Positions 18,722 to 27,488 of a DNA stretch of 64,000 nucleotides are shown piece by piece. The notes under the pieces were generated by a model, which did not search any database, was not told the DNA's origin, and worked only from the letters and a program-made list of their open reading frames with translations. Every line of letters begins with the position of its first letter. Within the stretch, counting starts at the first letter, position 1. Where the stretch lies: the NCBI GenBank assembly GCA_035565975.1, contig DATMRT010000081.1, positions 7,625-71,624 on the forward strand, given 5' to 3'. This DNA is from Ga0077530 sp035565975 (GTDB lineage: Bacteria; Pseudomonadota; Alphaproteobacteria; Rhizobiales; Hyphomicrobiaceae). The position numbers were made by a program, and so were the translations under genes.

Positions 18722-19056
18722 ACGTTCGTCCAATTGCACACGAGCTATACCGCAACCTCCTACTTTGAGCGCTTCATGCAGAACCGGGCATTCATGCCGC
18801 AGTTCGCCGTCGCGCCTGCCGACATCGGCCTCCTGAACAGCCTCTATCTCGCGCCGGCATGGGACTCTATTTTACGATGTTCTACGTCTTCATCGTTGGG
18901 GCGCCGATCCTGGCGGGCATTCTTGCTGTCCAGGTAGGCACATCGCCTGCCGCATTCGATCTCGGCGTCGCCATGCTGCTCGCCTGCATCGCACTCGTGT
19001 GGCTCTATGAGCATTTCGCGACACGCCACGCAGCGAGCATCTCCGCGCGTGCCTGA
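18722..19056 (+). pseudogene. Remnant of an MFS transporter with internal deletion
   Basis: Two pieces of a major facilitator protein lie next to each other in different frames. From about 18764 in one frame, FERFMQNRAFMPQF...PADIGLLNSLYL resembles the loop after the first membrane helix. From about 18856 in another frame, MGLYFTMFYVFIVGAPILAGIL...FDLGVAMLLACIALVWLYEHF resembles the last two membrane helices. About 300 residues between these parts are missing, and no intact start covers them. This reads as a transporter lost by deletion. The assignment rests on residue pattern only. Confidence 0.5.
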
Positions 19057-19060
19057 CGCG

Positions 19061-19264
19061 TCACGACGGCTGCCGCTTGCCCGGTACGCACTGCGGCTGG
19101 CGCCCTTGCAGCACGATCATTTCGCGTACCATCGCATCCACAATGGCATTCATCGGTAACCAACGGGCGCCCGCCGCCCGGATCGCCTCACGTATGAGTG
19201 CGCGCACCTCTGCCACGTCCTGCTCATGAATTTCCGCGATCGCCGCCATCTCCTCTTCACTCAT
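19061..19264 (-). CDS. Small helical protein coupled to the COG0523 GTPase gene
   Basis: 67 residues, MSEEEMAAIAEIHEQDVAEVRALIREAI...PQCVPGKRQPS at the two ends; predicted mostly helical, no family recognised. Its ATG at 19264 overlaps the stop of the GTPase gene by 8 bases, so translation is probably coupled. A longer frame reaching 19399 exists but lies inside the GTPase gene and is rejected. Position suggests a part in the zinc response, with Glu, His and Cys residues as possible ligands, but function is unknown. Confidence 0.68.
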   Translation of the reverse strand: MSEEEMAAIAEIHEQDVAEVRALIREAIRAAGARWLPMNAIVDAMVREMIVLQGRQPQCVPGKRQPS

Positions 19265-20522
19265 GTGCACGCCCGCTCCCCCATGCCGGAAATGGGTCAG
19301 AAAGCCTTCGCCATGCCTTGGTATCGACGTGGCCGGATTTCGGAAGCGGCAGCAGGCAGCTATCGAGGGACGCCCGTATCGCGCATTCGTCCATGTCATG
19401 CGTGCCGATGAAGACGATCTCTTGTTTGCGATCGCCGAACGGCTCGCTCCAACGTCGCTTGATCATCTCGACGTGATCTGGATCTTGTGGCCAGCGCTCC
19501 TTCGGCACAGCCGCCCACCAAAACCCCGCGGCGTTGTGCCGGACGAGGGCGCCGGCCATGCTCACCTCACCGCACCATTCGGGCCGCGTTGCGATCCAGA
19601 AAAAGCCCTTGGCACGTACGACATTGGGCCATGTCTTATTGAAGAACGCATGCAGCTTTGCCGGGTCGAACGGCGCCCGGGCCCGATAGACGAAGCTGCG
19701 GATGCCGTACTCTTCCGTCTCAGGAATGTGATCCTTGAAACCGTTCAGCTCCTTGAACCAGAGCGGATGGCGATGCGCCTGCTCGAAATCGAAGCGGCCG
19801 GTGTCCAGGATTTCATCGAGCGGGGCCTGGCCCTCGATCGTCTCGACAATCCGCGCGCTAGCATTGAGCGAGCGGACGATCATCCGCGCGGCTTCAATTT
19901 GCTGCGGCGTCGCCACATCGAGTTTGTTGAGCACGACCACGTCGGCGAATTCAATCTGCTCGACGAGAAGGTTCACGAGCGGGCGGTCGTCGCCCTCGCC
20001 GAGAGATTGGCCGCGATCAGCCAGGAAATCCGTCGATGCGTAGTCCTTGAGAAGATTAGCCGCATCCACGACCGTTACCATCGTGTCGAGACGCGCGACA
20101 TCCCCGAGGCTCACACCATACTCGTCACGGAAGTCGAACGTGGCGGCGACAGGCAGCGGCTCTGAAATGCCGGTGGACTCGATCAAGAGGTAGTCGAACC
20201 GCCCATGTTCGGCCAAGCGGCGCACTTCTTTGAGCAGATCGTCGCGTAACGTGCAGCAGATGCAGCCGTTCGACATTTCGACGAGCGCTTCGTCCGTACG
20301 CGAAAGATTGGCGCCGCCGTCGCGCACCAGATCTGCGTCGATGTTCACTTCGCTCATGTCATTGACGATAACCGCGACCTTCCGTCCTTCCCGATTGTTC
20401 AGGACATGATTGAGCAGCGTCGTCTTACCCGCGCCCAGGAACCCCGACAGCACGGTGACAGGCATTCGACCATCCGGTCGAGCCTCGCCTCTCACGATAT
20501 GCTGCATAAGTTGCTGATCCAT
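19257..20522 (-). CDS. COG0523 GTPase, probable zinc metallochaperone (ZigA/CobW-like)
   Basis: 421 residues. The G domain has Walker A SGFLGAGKTT (residues 26-35), the metal-binding CxCC motif in NGCICC (87-90), LIESTGISEP and the NKLD guanine-recognition motif; a CobW C-terminal domain follows, with FFWIATRPEWCGEVSMAG typical of the zinc-linked subgroup. Such GTPases deliver zinc to client enzymes when zinc is scarce. A near-perfect Zur palindrome 42 bases upstream of the start (20564-20578) supports zinc-starvation control. A small 67-residue gene follows with an 8-base overlap. The zinc role is inferred from subgroup and operator. Confidence 0.9.
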   Translation of the reverse strand: MDQQLMQHIVRGEARPDGRMPVTVLSGFLGAGKTTLLNHVLNNREGRKVAVIVNDMSEVNIDADLVRDGGANLSRTDEALVEMSNGCICCTLRDDLLKEVRRLAEHGRFDYLLIESTGISEPLPVAATFDFRDEYGVSLGDVARLDTMVTVVDAANLLKDYASTDFLADRGQSLGEGDDRPLVNLLVEQIEFADVVVLNKLDVATPQQIEAARMIVRSLNASARIVETIEGQAPLDEILDTGRFDFEQAHRHPLWFKELNGFKDHIPETEEYGIRSFVYRARAPFDPAKLHAFFNKTWPNVVRAKGFFWIATRPEWCGEVSMAGALVRHNAAGFWWAAVPKERWPQDPDHVEMIKRRWSEPFGDRKQEIVFIGTHDMDECAIRASLDSCLLPLPKSGHVDTKAWRRLSDPFPAWGSGRAHE

Positions 20523-20563
20523 AAGCCTCTCTCTGATCTATTGCCCGACCCGACTTATCGTAA

Positions 20564-20578
20564 TGTTATACTATTACA
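20564..20578 (-). promoter_or_regulatory. Zur-box-like operator
   Basis: TGTTATACTATTACA is a 7-1-7 palindrome with one mismatched pair, almost identical to the known proteobacterial Zur core TGTTATAnTATAACA. It lies 42 bases upstream of the COG0523 GTPase start and 117 bases from the divergent SDR start. Position fits repression of the GTPase gene when zinc is plentiful; control of the SDR side is less likely. Confidence 0.8.
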
Positions 20579-20694
20579 TCCCGGGCGTCGAGCTGGAACG
20601 AGACGAATTGTAGGGATGGACGGGAGCAGGCTTGTTGGGACGTGCGCGCCCGTGCAGTCTGGCGCCAAACAAACGCGGGCGGAGGAATGTGCAC

Positions 20695-21507
20695 ATGCCG
20701 GAAATGGGCCTCGAAGGTAAAGTTGCGATCGTCACGGGCGCCGGCTCGCGCGCGCCCGGCATCGGGAATGGGCGGGCGGCCGCCATCCTCCTCGCGCGCG
20801 AGGGCTGCAAGGTCGCGCTCCTCGACGCGACAAAGGAACTGGGTGAGGCCACCAAGGAGATGATCGACGCCGAGGGCGGCACGTCGATGGTTGTCGTCGG
20901 CGATGTCGCTGATCAGGCGTCGTGCGCAGCGGCGGTCAGGAAGATCGTCGAGACCTGGGGTCGCGTGGACGTGCTCGTCAATAATGTCGGCATCGGTGGA
21001 CCCGCCGGCAACGCGGTCGATGTCGATGCCGAGGCGTGGGATGCCGCCATGCGCGTCAACGTGACGTCGATGATGCTCATGGCGAAGTACGCGATCCCCG
21101 AAATGCGCAAGCTCGGCGCGGGATCGATCATCAACATCGCCTCGATCGACGGACTCAGAGGCGGCAATCCGAACCTCTTCTACACCGCCTCGAAGGGTGC
21201 CGTGGTGCAGATGACTCGCGCCATGGCCGCCCACCACGGGCCCGAAGGTATCCGCGTGAACTGCATCGCACCGGGCTACGTCTACACGCCCATGGTCTTC
21301 GCTGGCGGCATGACGGACGAGCTGCGCGAAGCACGCCGCAAGAATACGCTCCTGCAGACGGAGGGCACGGGCTGGGACATCGGCAAGGGTGTGGTCTATC
21401 TCGCCTCGGAGCAGGCGCGCTGGGTCTCGGGCATCATCCTGTCGATCGACGCGGGCTCGATGGCCGGCACGGTGGGCAATACCACGCCCGTCAAGGCCTT
21501 CGACTGA
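20695..21507 (+). CDS. SDR family NAD(P)-dependent oxidoreductase
   Basis: 270-residue classical short-chain dehydrogenase. The cofactor motif is extended (TGAGSRAPGIGNG instead of TGxxxGxG), followed by NNVG, the catalytic Ser in NIASIDG and YTASK (Tyr and Lys). The C-terminus IILSIDAGSMAG matches the family. The start at 20695 has GGAGGA 9 bases upstream; an upstream in-frame ATG at 20632 would add 21 unlike residues. It is 73 bp ahead of an enolase-superfamily gene, so the two probably act on the same sugar acid or hydroxy acid; the substrate is unknown. Confidence 0.9.
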   Translation: MPEMGLEGKVAIVTGAGSRAPGIGNGRAAAILLAREGCKVALLDATKELGEATKEMIDAEGGTSMVVVGDVADQASCAAAVRKIVETWGRVDVLVNNVGIGGPAGNAVDVDAEAWDAAMRVNVTSMMLMAKYAIPEMRKLGAGSIINIASIDGLRGGNPNLFYTASKGAVVQMTRAMAAHHGPEGIRVNCIAPGYVYTPMVFAGGMTDELREARRKNTLLQTEGTGWDIGKGVVYLASEQARWVSGIILSIDAGSMAGTVGNTTPVKAFD

Positions 21508-21580
21508 GACCGCTTGGCTCGGGACGCGCGATCTGGTCTAAGCTCGCGGCGAAAAACACCAACTGCTTGGAGGATGCCTC

Positions 21581-22789
21581 ATGAAGGTCGCGAAGGTCGA
21601 AACGCTTTCCTGCGACGCTGGCTGGCGGAACTATCATTTCGTCAAGCTCACCACCGATACCGGCATCGTCGGCTGGAGCGAGTTCGACGAGGGTTTCGGC
21701 GCCCCGGGCCTCAGCTCTGCCATTCAGCGCCTCGCAGCCCGCGTCGTCGGCCAGGATGCGCATGACCACGAGCGTATCTATCAGGAGCTCTATGCCATCA
21801 CACGCCCCGCGGCGGGCGGCGTTGTAGCGCTCGCGCTCGGCGCGATCGAGAATGCACTTCTCGATGCCAAAGCCAAGAGCCTCGGCGTTCCGTGCTACGA
21901 GCTGCTGGGCGGTAAAGTCCGCGACCGCATTCGCGTGTACTGGTCGCACTGCGCGACGTGGCGGATCAATCATCCGAGCTACTACAAGCCCGCGATCACG
22001 GACCTCGACGGCGTCAAGAGCCTCGGGCGCGAGGTCCGCGAGAAAGGCTTCACGGCCTGCAAGACGAATATCTTCCTGTATGAGGGACAGAAGAACCCGA
22101 AGGGCTGGCGCCCCGGCTTCGGATCGCCCAATCAGCCCGACCTGAACGTCGAGCGAAACGTGCTGCGGAATCTCCGCATGCACCTGGAAGCCCTGCGGGA
22201 CGGCGTTGGGCCGGACGTCGACATTCTGCTCGACCTGAACTTTCATGCCAAGACCGAGGGCTTTCTCAAGATCCTGCGCGAGATCGCCGACCTAGACATG
22301 TTCTGGATCGAGATCGACAGCTACAGTCCGGAGGCGCTCGGCTATATCCGTCGCCAGAGCCCGCATCCGATCTCGTCGTGCGAGACCCTGCTCGGCGTTC
22401 GCGAGTTCCTGCCCTATTTCCGCGAGCAGGCCATGGACGTGGCCATCATCGACACGCCCTGGAACGGCGTTTGGCAGTCGCTGAAAATCGCGAATCTCGC
22501 GGAGGCGCACGAGGTCAACGTCGCTCCGCACAACTTCTATGGCCATCTCTGCACGATGATGAATGCGCACTTCTCGGCGTGCGTGCCGAACCTGCGGATC
22601 ATGGAGACGGACATCGATCGGCTCGCGTGGGACCACGAGCTCTTCACGCACGTCCCTGAGTTCAAGGACGGGCATCTCATCCTGCCGGACCGTCCCGGCT
22701 GGGGCACGGAGCCGAACGAAGCCGGCCTCGCCGCACACCCGCCGAAGAACAACTCCGGACTGCTCAACTACGGCAGCCAGAAGAAGTAG
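21581..22789 (+). CDS. Mandelate racemase / muconate lactonizing enzyme family protein
   Basis: 402 residues of the enolase superfamily. The N-terminal capping domain (VKLTTDTGIVGWSEFDE) precedes the barrel. Metal ligands appear in order as LLDLNFH (Asp), WIEIDSY (Glu) and SSCETLLG (Glu). ACKTNIF offers the strand-2 Lys and NVAPHNFYGH the strand-7 His. Only one Lys is at the KxK position, closer to galactarate/gluconate dehydratase-like branches than to muconate cycloisomerase. These enzymes dehydrate or racemise sugar acids. Second gene of a probable SDR operon; it ends 28 bases from a convergent gene. Substrate not determined. Confidence 0.88.
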   Translation: MKVAKVETLSCDAGWRNYHFVKLTTDTGIVGWSEFDEGFGAPGLSSAIQRLAARVVGQDAHDHERIYQELYAITRPAAGGVVALALGAIENALLDAKAKSLGVPCYELLGGKVRDRIRVYWSHCATWRINHPSYYKPAITDLDGVKSLGREVREKGFTACKTNIFLYEGQKNPKGWRPGFGSPNQPDLNVERNVLRNLRMHLEALRDGVGPDVDILLDLNFHAKTEGFLKILREIADLDMFWIEIDSYSPEALGYIRRQSPHPISSCETLLGVREFLPYFREQAMDVAIIDTPWNGVWQSLKIANLAEAHEVNVAPHNFYGHLCTMMNAHFSACVPNLRIMETDIDRLAWDHELFTHVPEFKDGHLILPDRPGWGTEPNEAGLAAHPPKNNSGLLNYGSQKK

Positions 22790-22817
22790 CGCTTGGCTGT
22801 GCACACGCTGTCGATCC

Positions 22818-23423
22818 TTAAAGCACGCGCATGAGGATCGGCAGCGTACCGTTCACATGCAGATATTCGAGCGCCTCGATGATCGGAAAGACGGCGAGAA
22901 AGAGGATGGCATCCAGCAACGTGCGCTTGAGGGCTTTCGGCGAGAAGTAGACTTCCTGCTCGTCACTGTAGAGCGCCGGGTTCGGCCAGAAGAGCGGCGT
23001 GCGACGGCTGTAAGCCTCATAAACCGGTCCGAACTTGCTGCGGAGGAAGTCGGCCTCCTTCGCGGCCGTCACCGAAAATACGGCATAGGCGACAAAACCG
23101 AGCCCGAGCGCGACCAGCAGCGAACCATACATGAGGCCGACGCCGACAGCGCCAATGCACGAGAAGAAGTAAAGCGGGTTCCGCATCATCGAGTACGGGC
23201 CTGTCGTCACGAGCTCCACATTCTTCTTGGAGCCGACGTAGAGGATGCTCCACATCCGCCCGACCATGCACGCGAAGACGAGGCAAATGCCGATGATCTC
23301 GATGAACTCGTGGGTGGCGCCGTCCCAAGTGGGCTGGGCCAGGAAGAGGAGCGGGAGCGTCATCAGCGCCCCAGCTTGCAGGATGTGAATGCGCTGACGC
23401 TGCAGTACTGGCGTTGCTCTCAT
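22818..23423 (-). CDS. Isoprenylcysteine carboxylmethyltransferase-like membrane protein
   Basis: 201-residue membrane protein of the ICMT/PEMT fold with about five hydrophobic segments. The conserved cofactor-binding block is VTTGPYSMMRNPLYFF followed by AAKEADFLRSKFGPVYEAYSRRTP. Bacterial members are SAM-dependent methyltransferases of unknown lipid or thiol substrates. The start at 23423 (MRATPVLQ) is preferred; an ATG at 23477 would add 18 unlike residues. It lies 94 bp downstream of the Ada / 2OG oxygenase pair in the same direction, so it might share their transcript. Confidence 0.83.
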   Translation of the reverse strand: MRATPVLQRQRIHILQAGALMTLPLLFLAQPTWDGATHEFIEIIGICLVFACMVGRMWSILYVGSKKNVELVTTGPYSMMRNPLYFFSCIGAVGVGLMYGSLLVALGLGFVAYAVFSVTAAKEADFLRSKFGPVYEAYSRRTPLFWPNPALYSDEQEVYFSPKALKRTLLDAILFLAVFPIIEALEYLHVNGTLPILMRVL

Positions 23424-23517
23424 GGTGGCCCCCTGCGGACGATCGACCACCTGTCGGCTCTGCCTCAATTGCAGCAAATTGAAGGCAAAGAGATCGCGTA
23501 CGTCCTCGCCCGATACT

Positions 23518-24252
23518 CTATGTCGCGTCGTGGAAGATGATGCCGAGCGTATGCCGGCGGCCGCTCAGCACCTCGCTCACGCCATGGCGAAGGTTCACGC
23601 GGTACGTCCCGCGTGTACCTGCGACTGGACGATGATGAACAGCGAACACGACACCATCGCCCTGCCCCAAGGGCGCAACCGATGCCCGTGACTGCATGCG
23701 CGGGCGCTGCTCGGTGATGACGAACTCGCCACCCGTGAAGTCGCGTCCCGGAGCCGACAGCAGGATCGCAATCTGCAGCGGAAAGACGTGCGCGCCGTAG
23801 AGATCCTGATGCAGGCAATTGTAGTCGCCGGCAACGTACTGCAGGAGCAGCGGCGTCGGCCTGGTCTGGCCGGCGGCGTGGCAGCGCTGCAGGAACGCCT
23901 CATGCGTCGCGGGGAACTGCACGTCGATCCCCATGGCCGCGTTCCAGCGATTGGCAATCTGCGCAAGTGGTGGATAAAGCGCGGGACGCAAGACACCGAT
24001 CAGCTCCGGCAGCGGATAGGAGAAGTACTTGTACTCCCCCTTTCCGAAGCCGTGACGCGCCATATGAATATGGCTACGGAAATGGTGGTCCTCGGGATAC
24101 ATACTCGCCACCGTCCGACACTGCTCGGCCGTCAGCAGATGCGGAAGGATGGCGAAGCCGCGCGCGTCGAGGCTCGCGCCGGCCGCCACCCAGTCGGTCT
24201 CCGCCAGCGATGAAGGCTGAGCCGTACGCTGCCGTTCGCGGGCCGCGCTCAC
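23518..24252 (-). CDS. 2OG-Fe(II) oxygenase linked to Ada
   Basis: 244 residues of a family that often accompanies ada genes. DARGFAILPHLLTAEQC opens the fold; the iron site is His and Asp in NCLHQDLYG with the distal His in VNLRHGVS, and Arg in GRRHTLGIIF should bind 2-oxoglutarate. The conserved GFGKGEYKYFSYPLP and HEAFLQRCHAAGQTRPTPLLLQY blocks are typical. The GTG start overlaps the ada stop codon as GTGA, so translation is coupled. A role in repair of alkylated DNA or another methylated substrate is inferred from this coupling; family biochemistry is not settled to my knowledge. Confidence 0.88.
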   Translation of the reverse strand: MSAARERQRTAQPSSLAETDWVAAGASLDARGFAILPHLLTAEQCRTVASMYPEDHHFRSHIHMARHGFGKGEYKYFSYPLPELIGVLRPALYPPLAQIANRWNAAMGIDVQFPATHEAFLQRCHAAGQTRPTPLLLQYVAGDYNCLHQDLYGAHVFPLQIAILLSAPGRDFTGGEFVITEQRPRMQSRASVAPLGQGDGVVFAVHHRPVAGTRGTYRVNLRHGVSEVLSGRRHTLGIIFHDAT

Positions 24253-25331
24253 GACTGCGCCTCCCGCGCCAGAAGCTCGCGCTTGCGTTCGACACCCCAG
24301 CGGTAGCCGGAGAGCCCTTGGTCGCTGCGCACCACGCGATGGCACGGTATTGCGACGGCGAGCCTGTTCGCGGCGCACGCCGCCGCGACGGCGCGCACGG
24401 CTTTCGGCATCCCGATGCGCTCCGCGAGCTCGGAATAGCTGACGGTCTTGCCTGCCGGGATCTCGCGTAGGGCCTGCCAGACGCGGTGCTGGAAAGCGGT
24501 GCCGCGCACATCGAGAGGCAGATTGAAGCGGGTGCCTGGTGCCTCGATGAGCGCGATCGCCTTGGCGAGCACCTTCTCGAATTTCCGATCACCGCCGATG
24601 AGCTCCGCGTTCGGAAAGCGGCCTTCGAGATCTCGGAGGAGCGTCTCGGGATCGTCGCCGAGCAGGATGGCGGCTATGCCTTTGTCGCTGGCCGCGACGA
24701 GGATCGCACCGAGTGAGCACTGCCCGATCGCAAAGCGCAGTTGCATATCCTTGCCTCCTGCACGGAAGTTCGTGGGCGTCATGCCGAGGATCTCATCGGT
24801 GTGGGCATAGAAACGGCCGCTCGAATTGAAGCCGGCCTCGTGAAGAGCTTCTGTCACGCTGGGACTCCTTTTGAGGTTATCGCGCACGCGCTTCTGTCGA
24901 TGCGCAACGGCGTAGGCCTTGGGCGTCACACCCGTGATGCCCTTGAAAATGCGATGGAAGTGATAGGGACTGAGGCCCACGGTTGCGGCGAGTGCTTCGA
25001 GTGTCGGCGGCTCCTCCGCCTCTTCGATGAGGCGACAGGCCTTGGCCACCCGTTGAGCGTGCTCCGTTTCGAGCGAGATCGCTTCAGGCTTGCACCGCTT
25101 GCACGGACGAAAGCCCGCTGCCTCTGCCGCAGCAACCGACGTATGGAAGGCCATGTTCTCGCGCCGCGCGAGCCGCGACGGACACGACGGCCGGCAATAG
25201 ACGCCCGTCGTCGCCACCGAATAGACGAACGTGCCGTCGAAGCTCTTGTCCCGAGCTGCCACGGCCGCGTAGAGCCGATCCTCATCGAGCCTGGACGGGC
25301 GGGCCTTCGCGATAGCGTTTCTGTCGGCCAT
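24249..25331 (-). CDS. ada: Ada: methylated-DNA repair protein and transcriptional activator
   Basis: 360 residues, two functional halves. The N-terminal Ada domain has zinc/methyl-accepting Cys46, Cys50, Cys77 and Cys80, with the same spacing (4, 27, 3) as the E. coli protein; Cys46 should take methyl groups from phosphotriesters. An AraC-type helix-turn-helix follows (SPYHFHRIFKGITGVTPKAYA), then the O6-methylguanine methyltransferase domain with acceptor Cys330 in PCHRVV. The start at 25331 is chosen to fit the family; in-frame ATGs at 25355 and further upstream exist. The gene heads an operon with the 2OG oxygenase and is expected to be induced by its own methylated form. Confidence 0.94.
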   Translation of the reverse strand: MADRNAIAKARPSRLDEDRLYAAVAARDKSFDGTFVYSVATTGVYCRPSCPSRLARRENMAFHTSVAAAEAAGFRPCKRCKPEAISLETEHAQRVAKACRLIEEAEEPPTLEALAATVGLSPYHFHRIFKGITGVTPKAYAVAHRQKRVRDNLKRSPSVTEALHEAGFNSSGRFYAHTDEILGMTPTNFRAGGKDMQLRFAIGQCSLGAILVAASDKGIAAILLGDDPETLLRDLEGRFPNAELIGGDRKFEKVLAKAIALIEAPGTRFNLPLDVRGTAFQHRVWQALREIPAGKTVSYSELAERIGMPKAVRAVAAACAANRLAVAIPCHRVVRSDQGLSGYRWGVERKRELLAREAQS

Positions 25332-25533
25332 AGGTATGTTCTTTCTCACTTCCATGTGCCGTAACATAGGCCCCTTCGCCTCTGCCCACACTCCGGTCCT
25401 TGCTTTCAAATTCGGATTTCCGCCATTCGGGCAATTCGCGCCGAATTCCTGGCTGGATTGGTCCGCACATTGACTGTGGAGACGCTCTTCTATCAATTTC
25501 CCGTGCTGCACCCCGGCAGCGCCCATCCGCGGA

Positions 25534-26358
25534 GTGATGCCCATGTTGCCTCGCATCAGGCTATTTGCCGTGGCGGCCATGCTCCTCGCCCTTTCCGTCA
25601 CCGCTCCAAGGGCTCAAAGCACCGGCTTCGTCTCCCTACTGACGCCGAGGGGGGCGAAGCAGGCGTTCATCCTGATCAAGCCCCAGAAGCCCGTCGCGGC
25701 GGTGGTCCTGTTTGCAGGCGGACATGGCGCCCTCCGCCTGCAAAGCGCGCGGTCCATGGCCTGGGGCTCGCAGAACTTCCTCGTCCGCACGCGCGACAAG
25801 TTCGCCGCGCAGGGCCTCATGGTGGCGGTCGTCGACGCGCCCTCGGACCATCAGAGCACGCGCGGCATGAACGCGATCTTCCGCATGAGCCGCGAGCACG
25901 CGCAAGACATCGGTGCCGTGGTCGACTATCTCAAGAAGGAGGCCAACGTGCCGGTCTGGTTGGTCGGCACGAGCATGGGAACATTCTCCGCAGCGGGCGG
26001 CGGCATCGCCCTCCGGAGTATTCACGGCATCGTTCTGACATCGACGATCACGCGCGCGAATCCCAATTGGAATATCCGCCAGAGCCACCCCAACGGCGTC
26101 GCCAGCATGCGGCTCGCCGCGATCACCGTTCCGACACTGGTTCTCTCACATCGCCATGACGGCTGCGACATCACGCCGGCCTCCGACGCGCCGAAGCTGA
26201 CGAAGGCACTCTCCAAGTCCCGCAAAGTCGATGTGGTTCTGCTCGATGGCGGCAACGCGCCGAAGTCCGAGCCCTGCCAGGCCTTGGCCCAGCACGGCTT
26301 CTACGGAATCGAGGGGCAGGCAGTCGCGCGCATCGCGCAATTCATCAAAGCCAACTGA
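25534..26358 (+). CDS. Exported alpha/beta hydrolase
   Basis: 274 residues with a signal peptide (about 1-28, ending APRAQS). The fold shows VVLFAGGHGALRL (oxyanion strand), the nucleophile Ser in LVGTSMGT, the acid in SHRHDGCDIT and a His in QHGFYGIE. Two Cys residues (GCDIT and EPCQAL) may form a disulfide in the periplasm. Similar proteins are uncharacterised secreted hydrolases. The start may be 25534 or the ATG at 25543. The gene is divergent from ada and convergent with the core-MetE gene. Confidence 0.82.
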   Translation: MMPMLPRIRLFAVAAMLLALSVTAPRAQSTGFVSLLTPRGAKQAFILIKPQKPVAAVVLFAGGHGALRLQSARSMAWGSQNFLVRTRDKFAAQGLMVAVVDAPSDHQSTRGMNAIFRMSREHAQDIGAVVDYLKKEANVPVWLVGTSMGTFSAAGGGIALRSIHGIVLTSTITRANPNWNIRQSHPNGVASMRLAAITVPTLVLSHRHDGCDITPASDAPKLTKALSKSRKVDVVLLDGGNAPKSEPCQALAQHGFYGIEGQAVARIAQFIKAN

Positions 26359-26377
26359 CGCTCACGCGCTCAGGATC

Positions 26378-27394
26378 TCACTTTCTGAGCAGGGCCGCAC
26401 CCGCGCCGAGCGCCTGCAGCTTGCCCGCAGCCACTGCGCGCGGCAACGGCGCCATGCCGCAGTTCGTGCAGCCCTGGATGCGCTCTGCATCCGCATATTT
26501 GAGTGCTTCCTTCAGCGTGCCTGCGACCTGTTCCGGCGTCTCGACGCGGCTTGTCGCTACGTCGATGGCGCCGACGAGGATCGTCTTGTCGGCGAGATGC
26601 GAGATGAGCGAGATCGGCACCTTCGATCCGGCACACTCGAGCGAGACCTGCTGGATCTTCGAGCGGTTCAGCGCCGGAAAGATCTCCTCGTACTGGCGCC
26701 ATTCGCCACCGAGCGTCTCCTTCCATTTGAGATTGGCCTCGATGCCGTAGCCGTAGCAGATGTGGACGGCGGTGCTGCACTTCAAACCTTCAGCCGCCGC
26801 CTCGAGCGCGGTGATACCCCAGTCCTTCACGTCATTCATGAACACATTGAAGGCCGGTTCATCGAACTGGATGACGTCGGCGCCGAGCGCTTCCAACTCG
26901 CGCGCCTCGGCATTGAGCACCTTGGCGAAAGCCATCGCCATATCCGCGCGGCGACCGTAGTGCGCATCCGCGATCGTGTCGCAGATGGTCATCGGCCCCG
27001 GCAGCGTGAACTTCATCCTCCGCTTGGTGTGTGCGCGCACGAAACGAACATCCTCGCTGTGCACGGAGCGCTTGCGCGTGATGGGACCGGTGACGGTCGG
27101 CACCTCGACGACATAGCGGTTGTCGCGGATGCCCATCTGCGTCTTCTTCTGCCAGTCGATACCGCCGACGTGCTCGAGAAAGCCGTGCACGAAATGAATG
27201 CGGAACTGCTCGCCGTCGGAGACGATGTCGATGCCGGCGTCCTCCTGCAGCTTGAGCCACACGAGCACGGCATCCTCCTGCGCCCGGCGCAACGCCTCGC
27301 CGTCGTACCGCCATGCACCCCACAGCTTCTCCGGCTCGGCAAGCCAACCGGGCTTCGGCAGACTGCCGGCAATGGTCGTCGGAAATCGTGCCAT
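26378..27394 (-). CDS. Core-MetE (cobalamin-independent methionine synthase II family) enzyme
   Basis: 338 residues, equal to only the C-terminal catalytic barrel of MetE. The zinc ligands are all present: His and Cys in VHICYGY, Glu in VSLECAG and Cys in GCTNCGM. FTLPGPMTICDT and VIQFDEPAFN are typical. Without the folate-binding N-terminal half, such proteins transfer methyl or alkyl groups between other partners; relatives include core methionine synthases and epoxyalkane:coenzyme M transferase. It lies downstream of a class II aldolase gene with a 94-bp gap in the same direction. Substrate unknown. Confidence 0.87.
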   Translation of the reverse strand: MARFPTTIAGSLPKPGWLAEPEKLWGAWRYDGEALRRAQEDAVLVWLKLQEDAGIDIVSDGEQFRIHFVHGFLEHVGGIDWQKKTQMGIRDNRYVVEVPTVTGPITRKRSVHSEDVRFVRAHTKRRMKFTLPGPMTICDTIADAHYGRRADMAMAFAKVLNAEARELEALGADVIQFDEPAFNVFMNDVKDWGITALEAAAEGLKCSTAVHICYGYGIEANLKWKETLGGEWRQYEEIFPALNRSKIQQVSLECAGSKVPISLISHLADKTILVGAIDVATSRVETPEQVAGTLKEALKYADAERIQGCTNCGMAPLPRAVAAGKLQALGAGAALLRK

Positions 27395-27488
27395 GAGATC
27401 CTCCCTCGTGCTTGTTCTTGGCTGCCTCTTAGAGGGCAGCGCGCAGCCTAGCCCTGTTGGCCTCTCTCCGCCAGGGAGGCGGAAGCGC

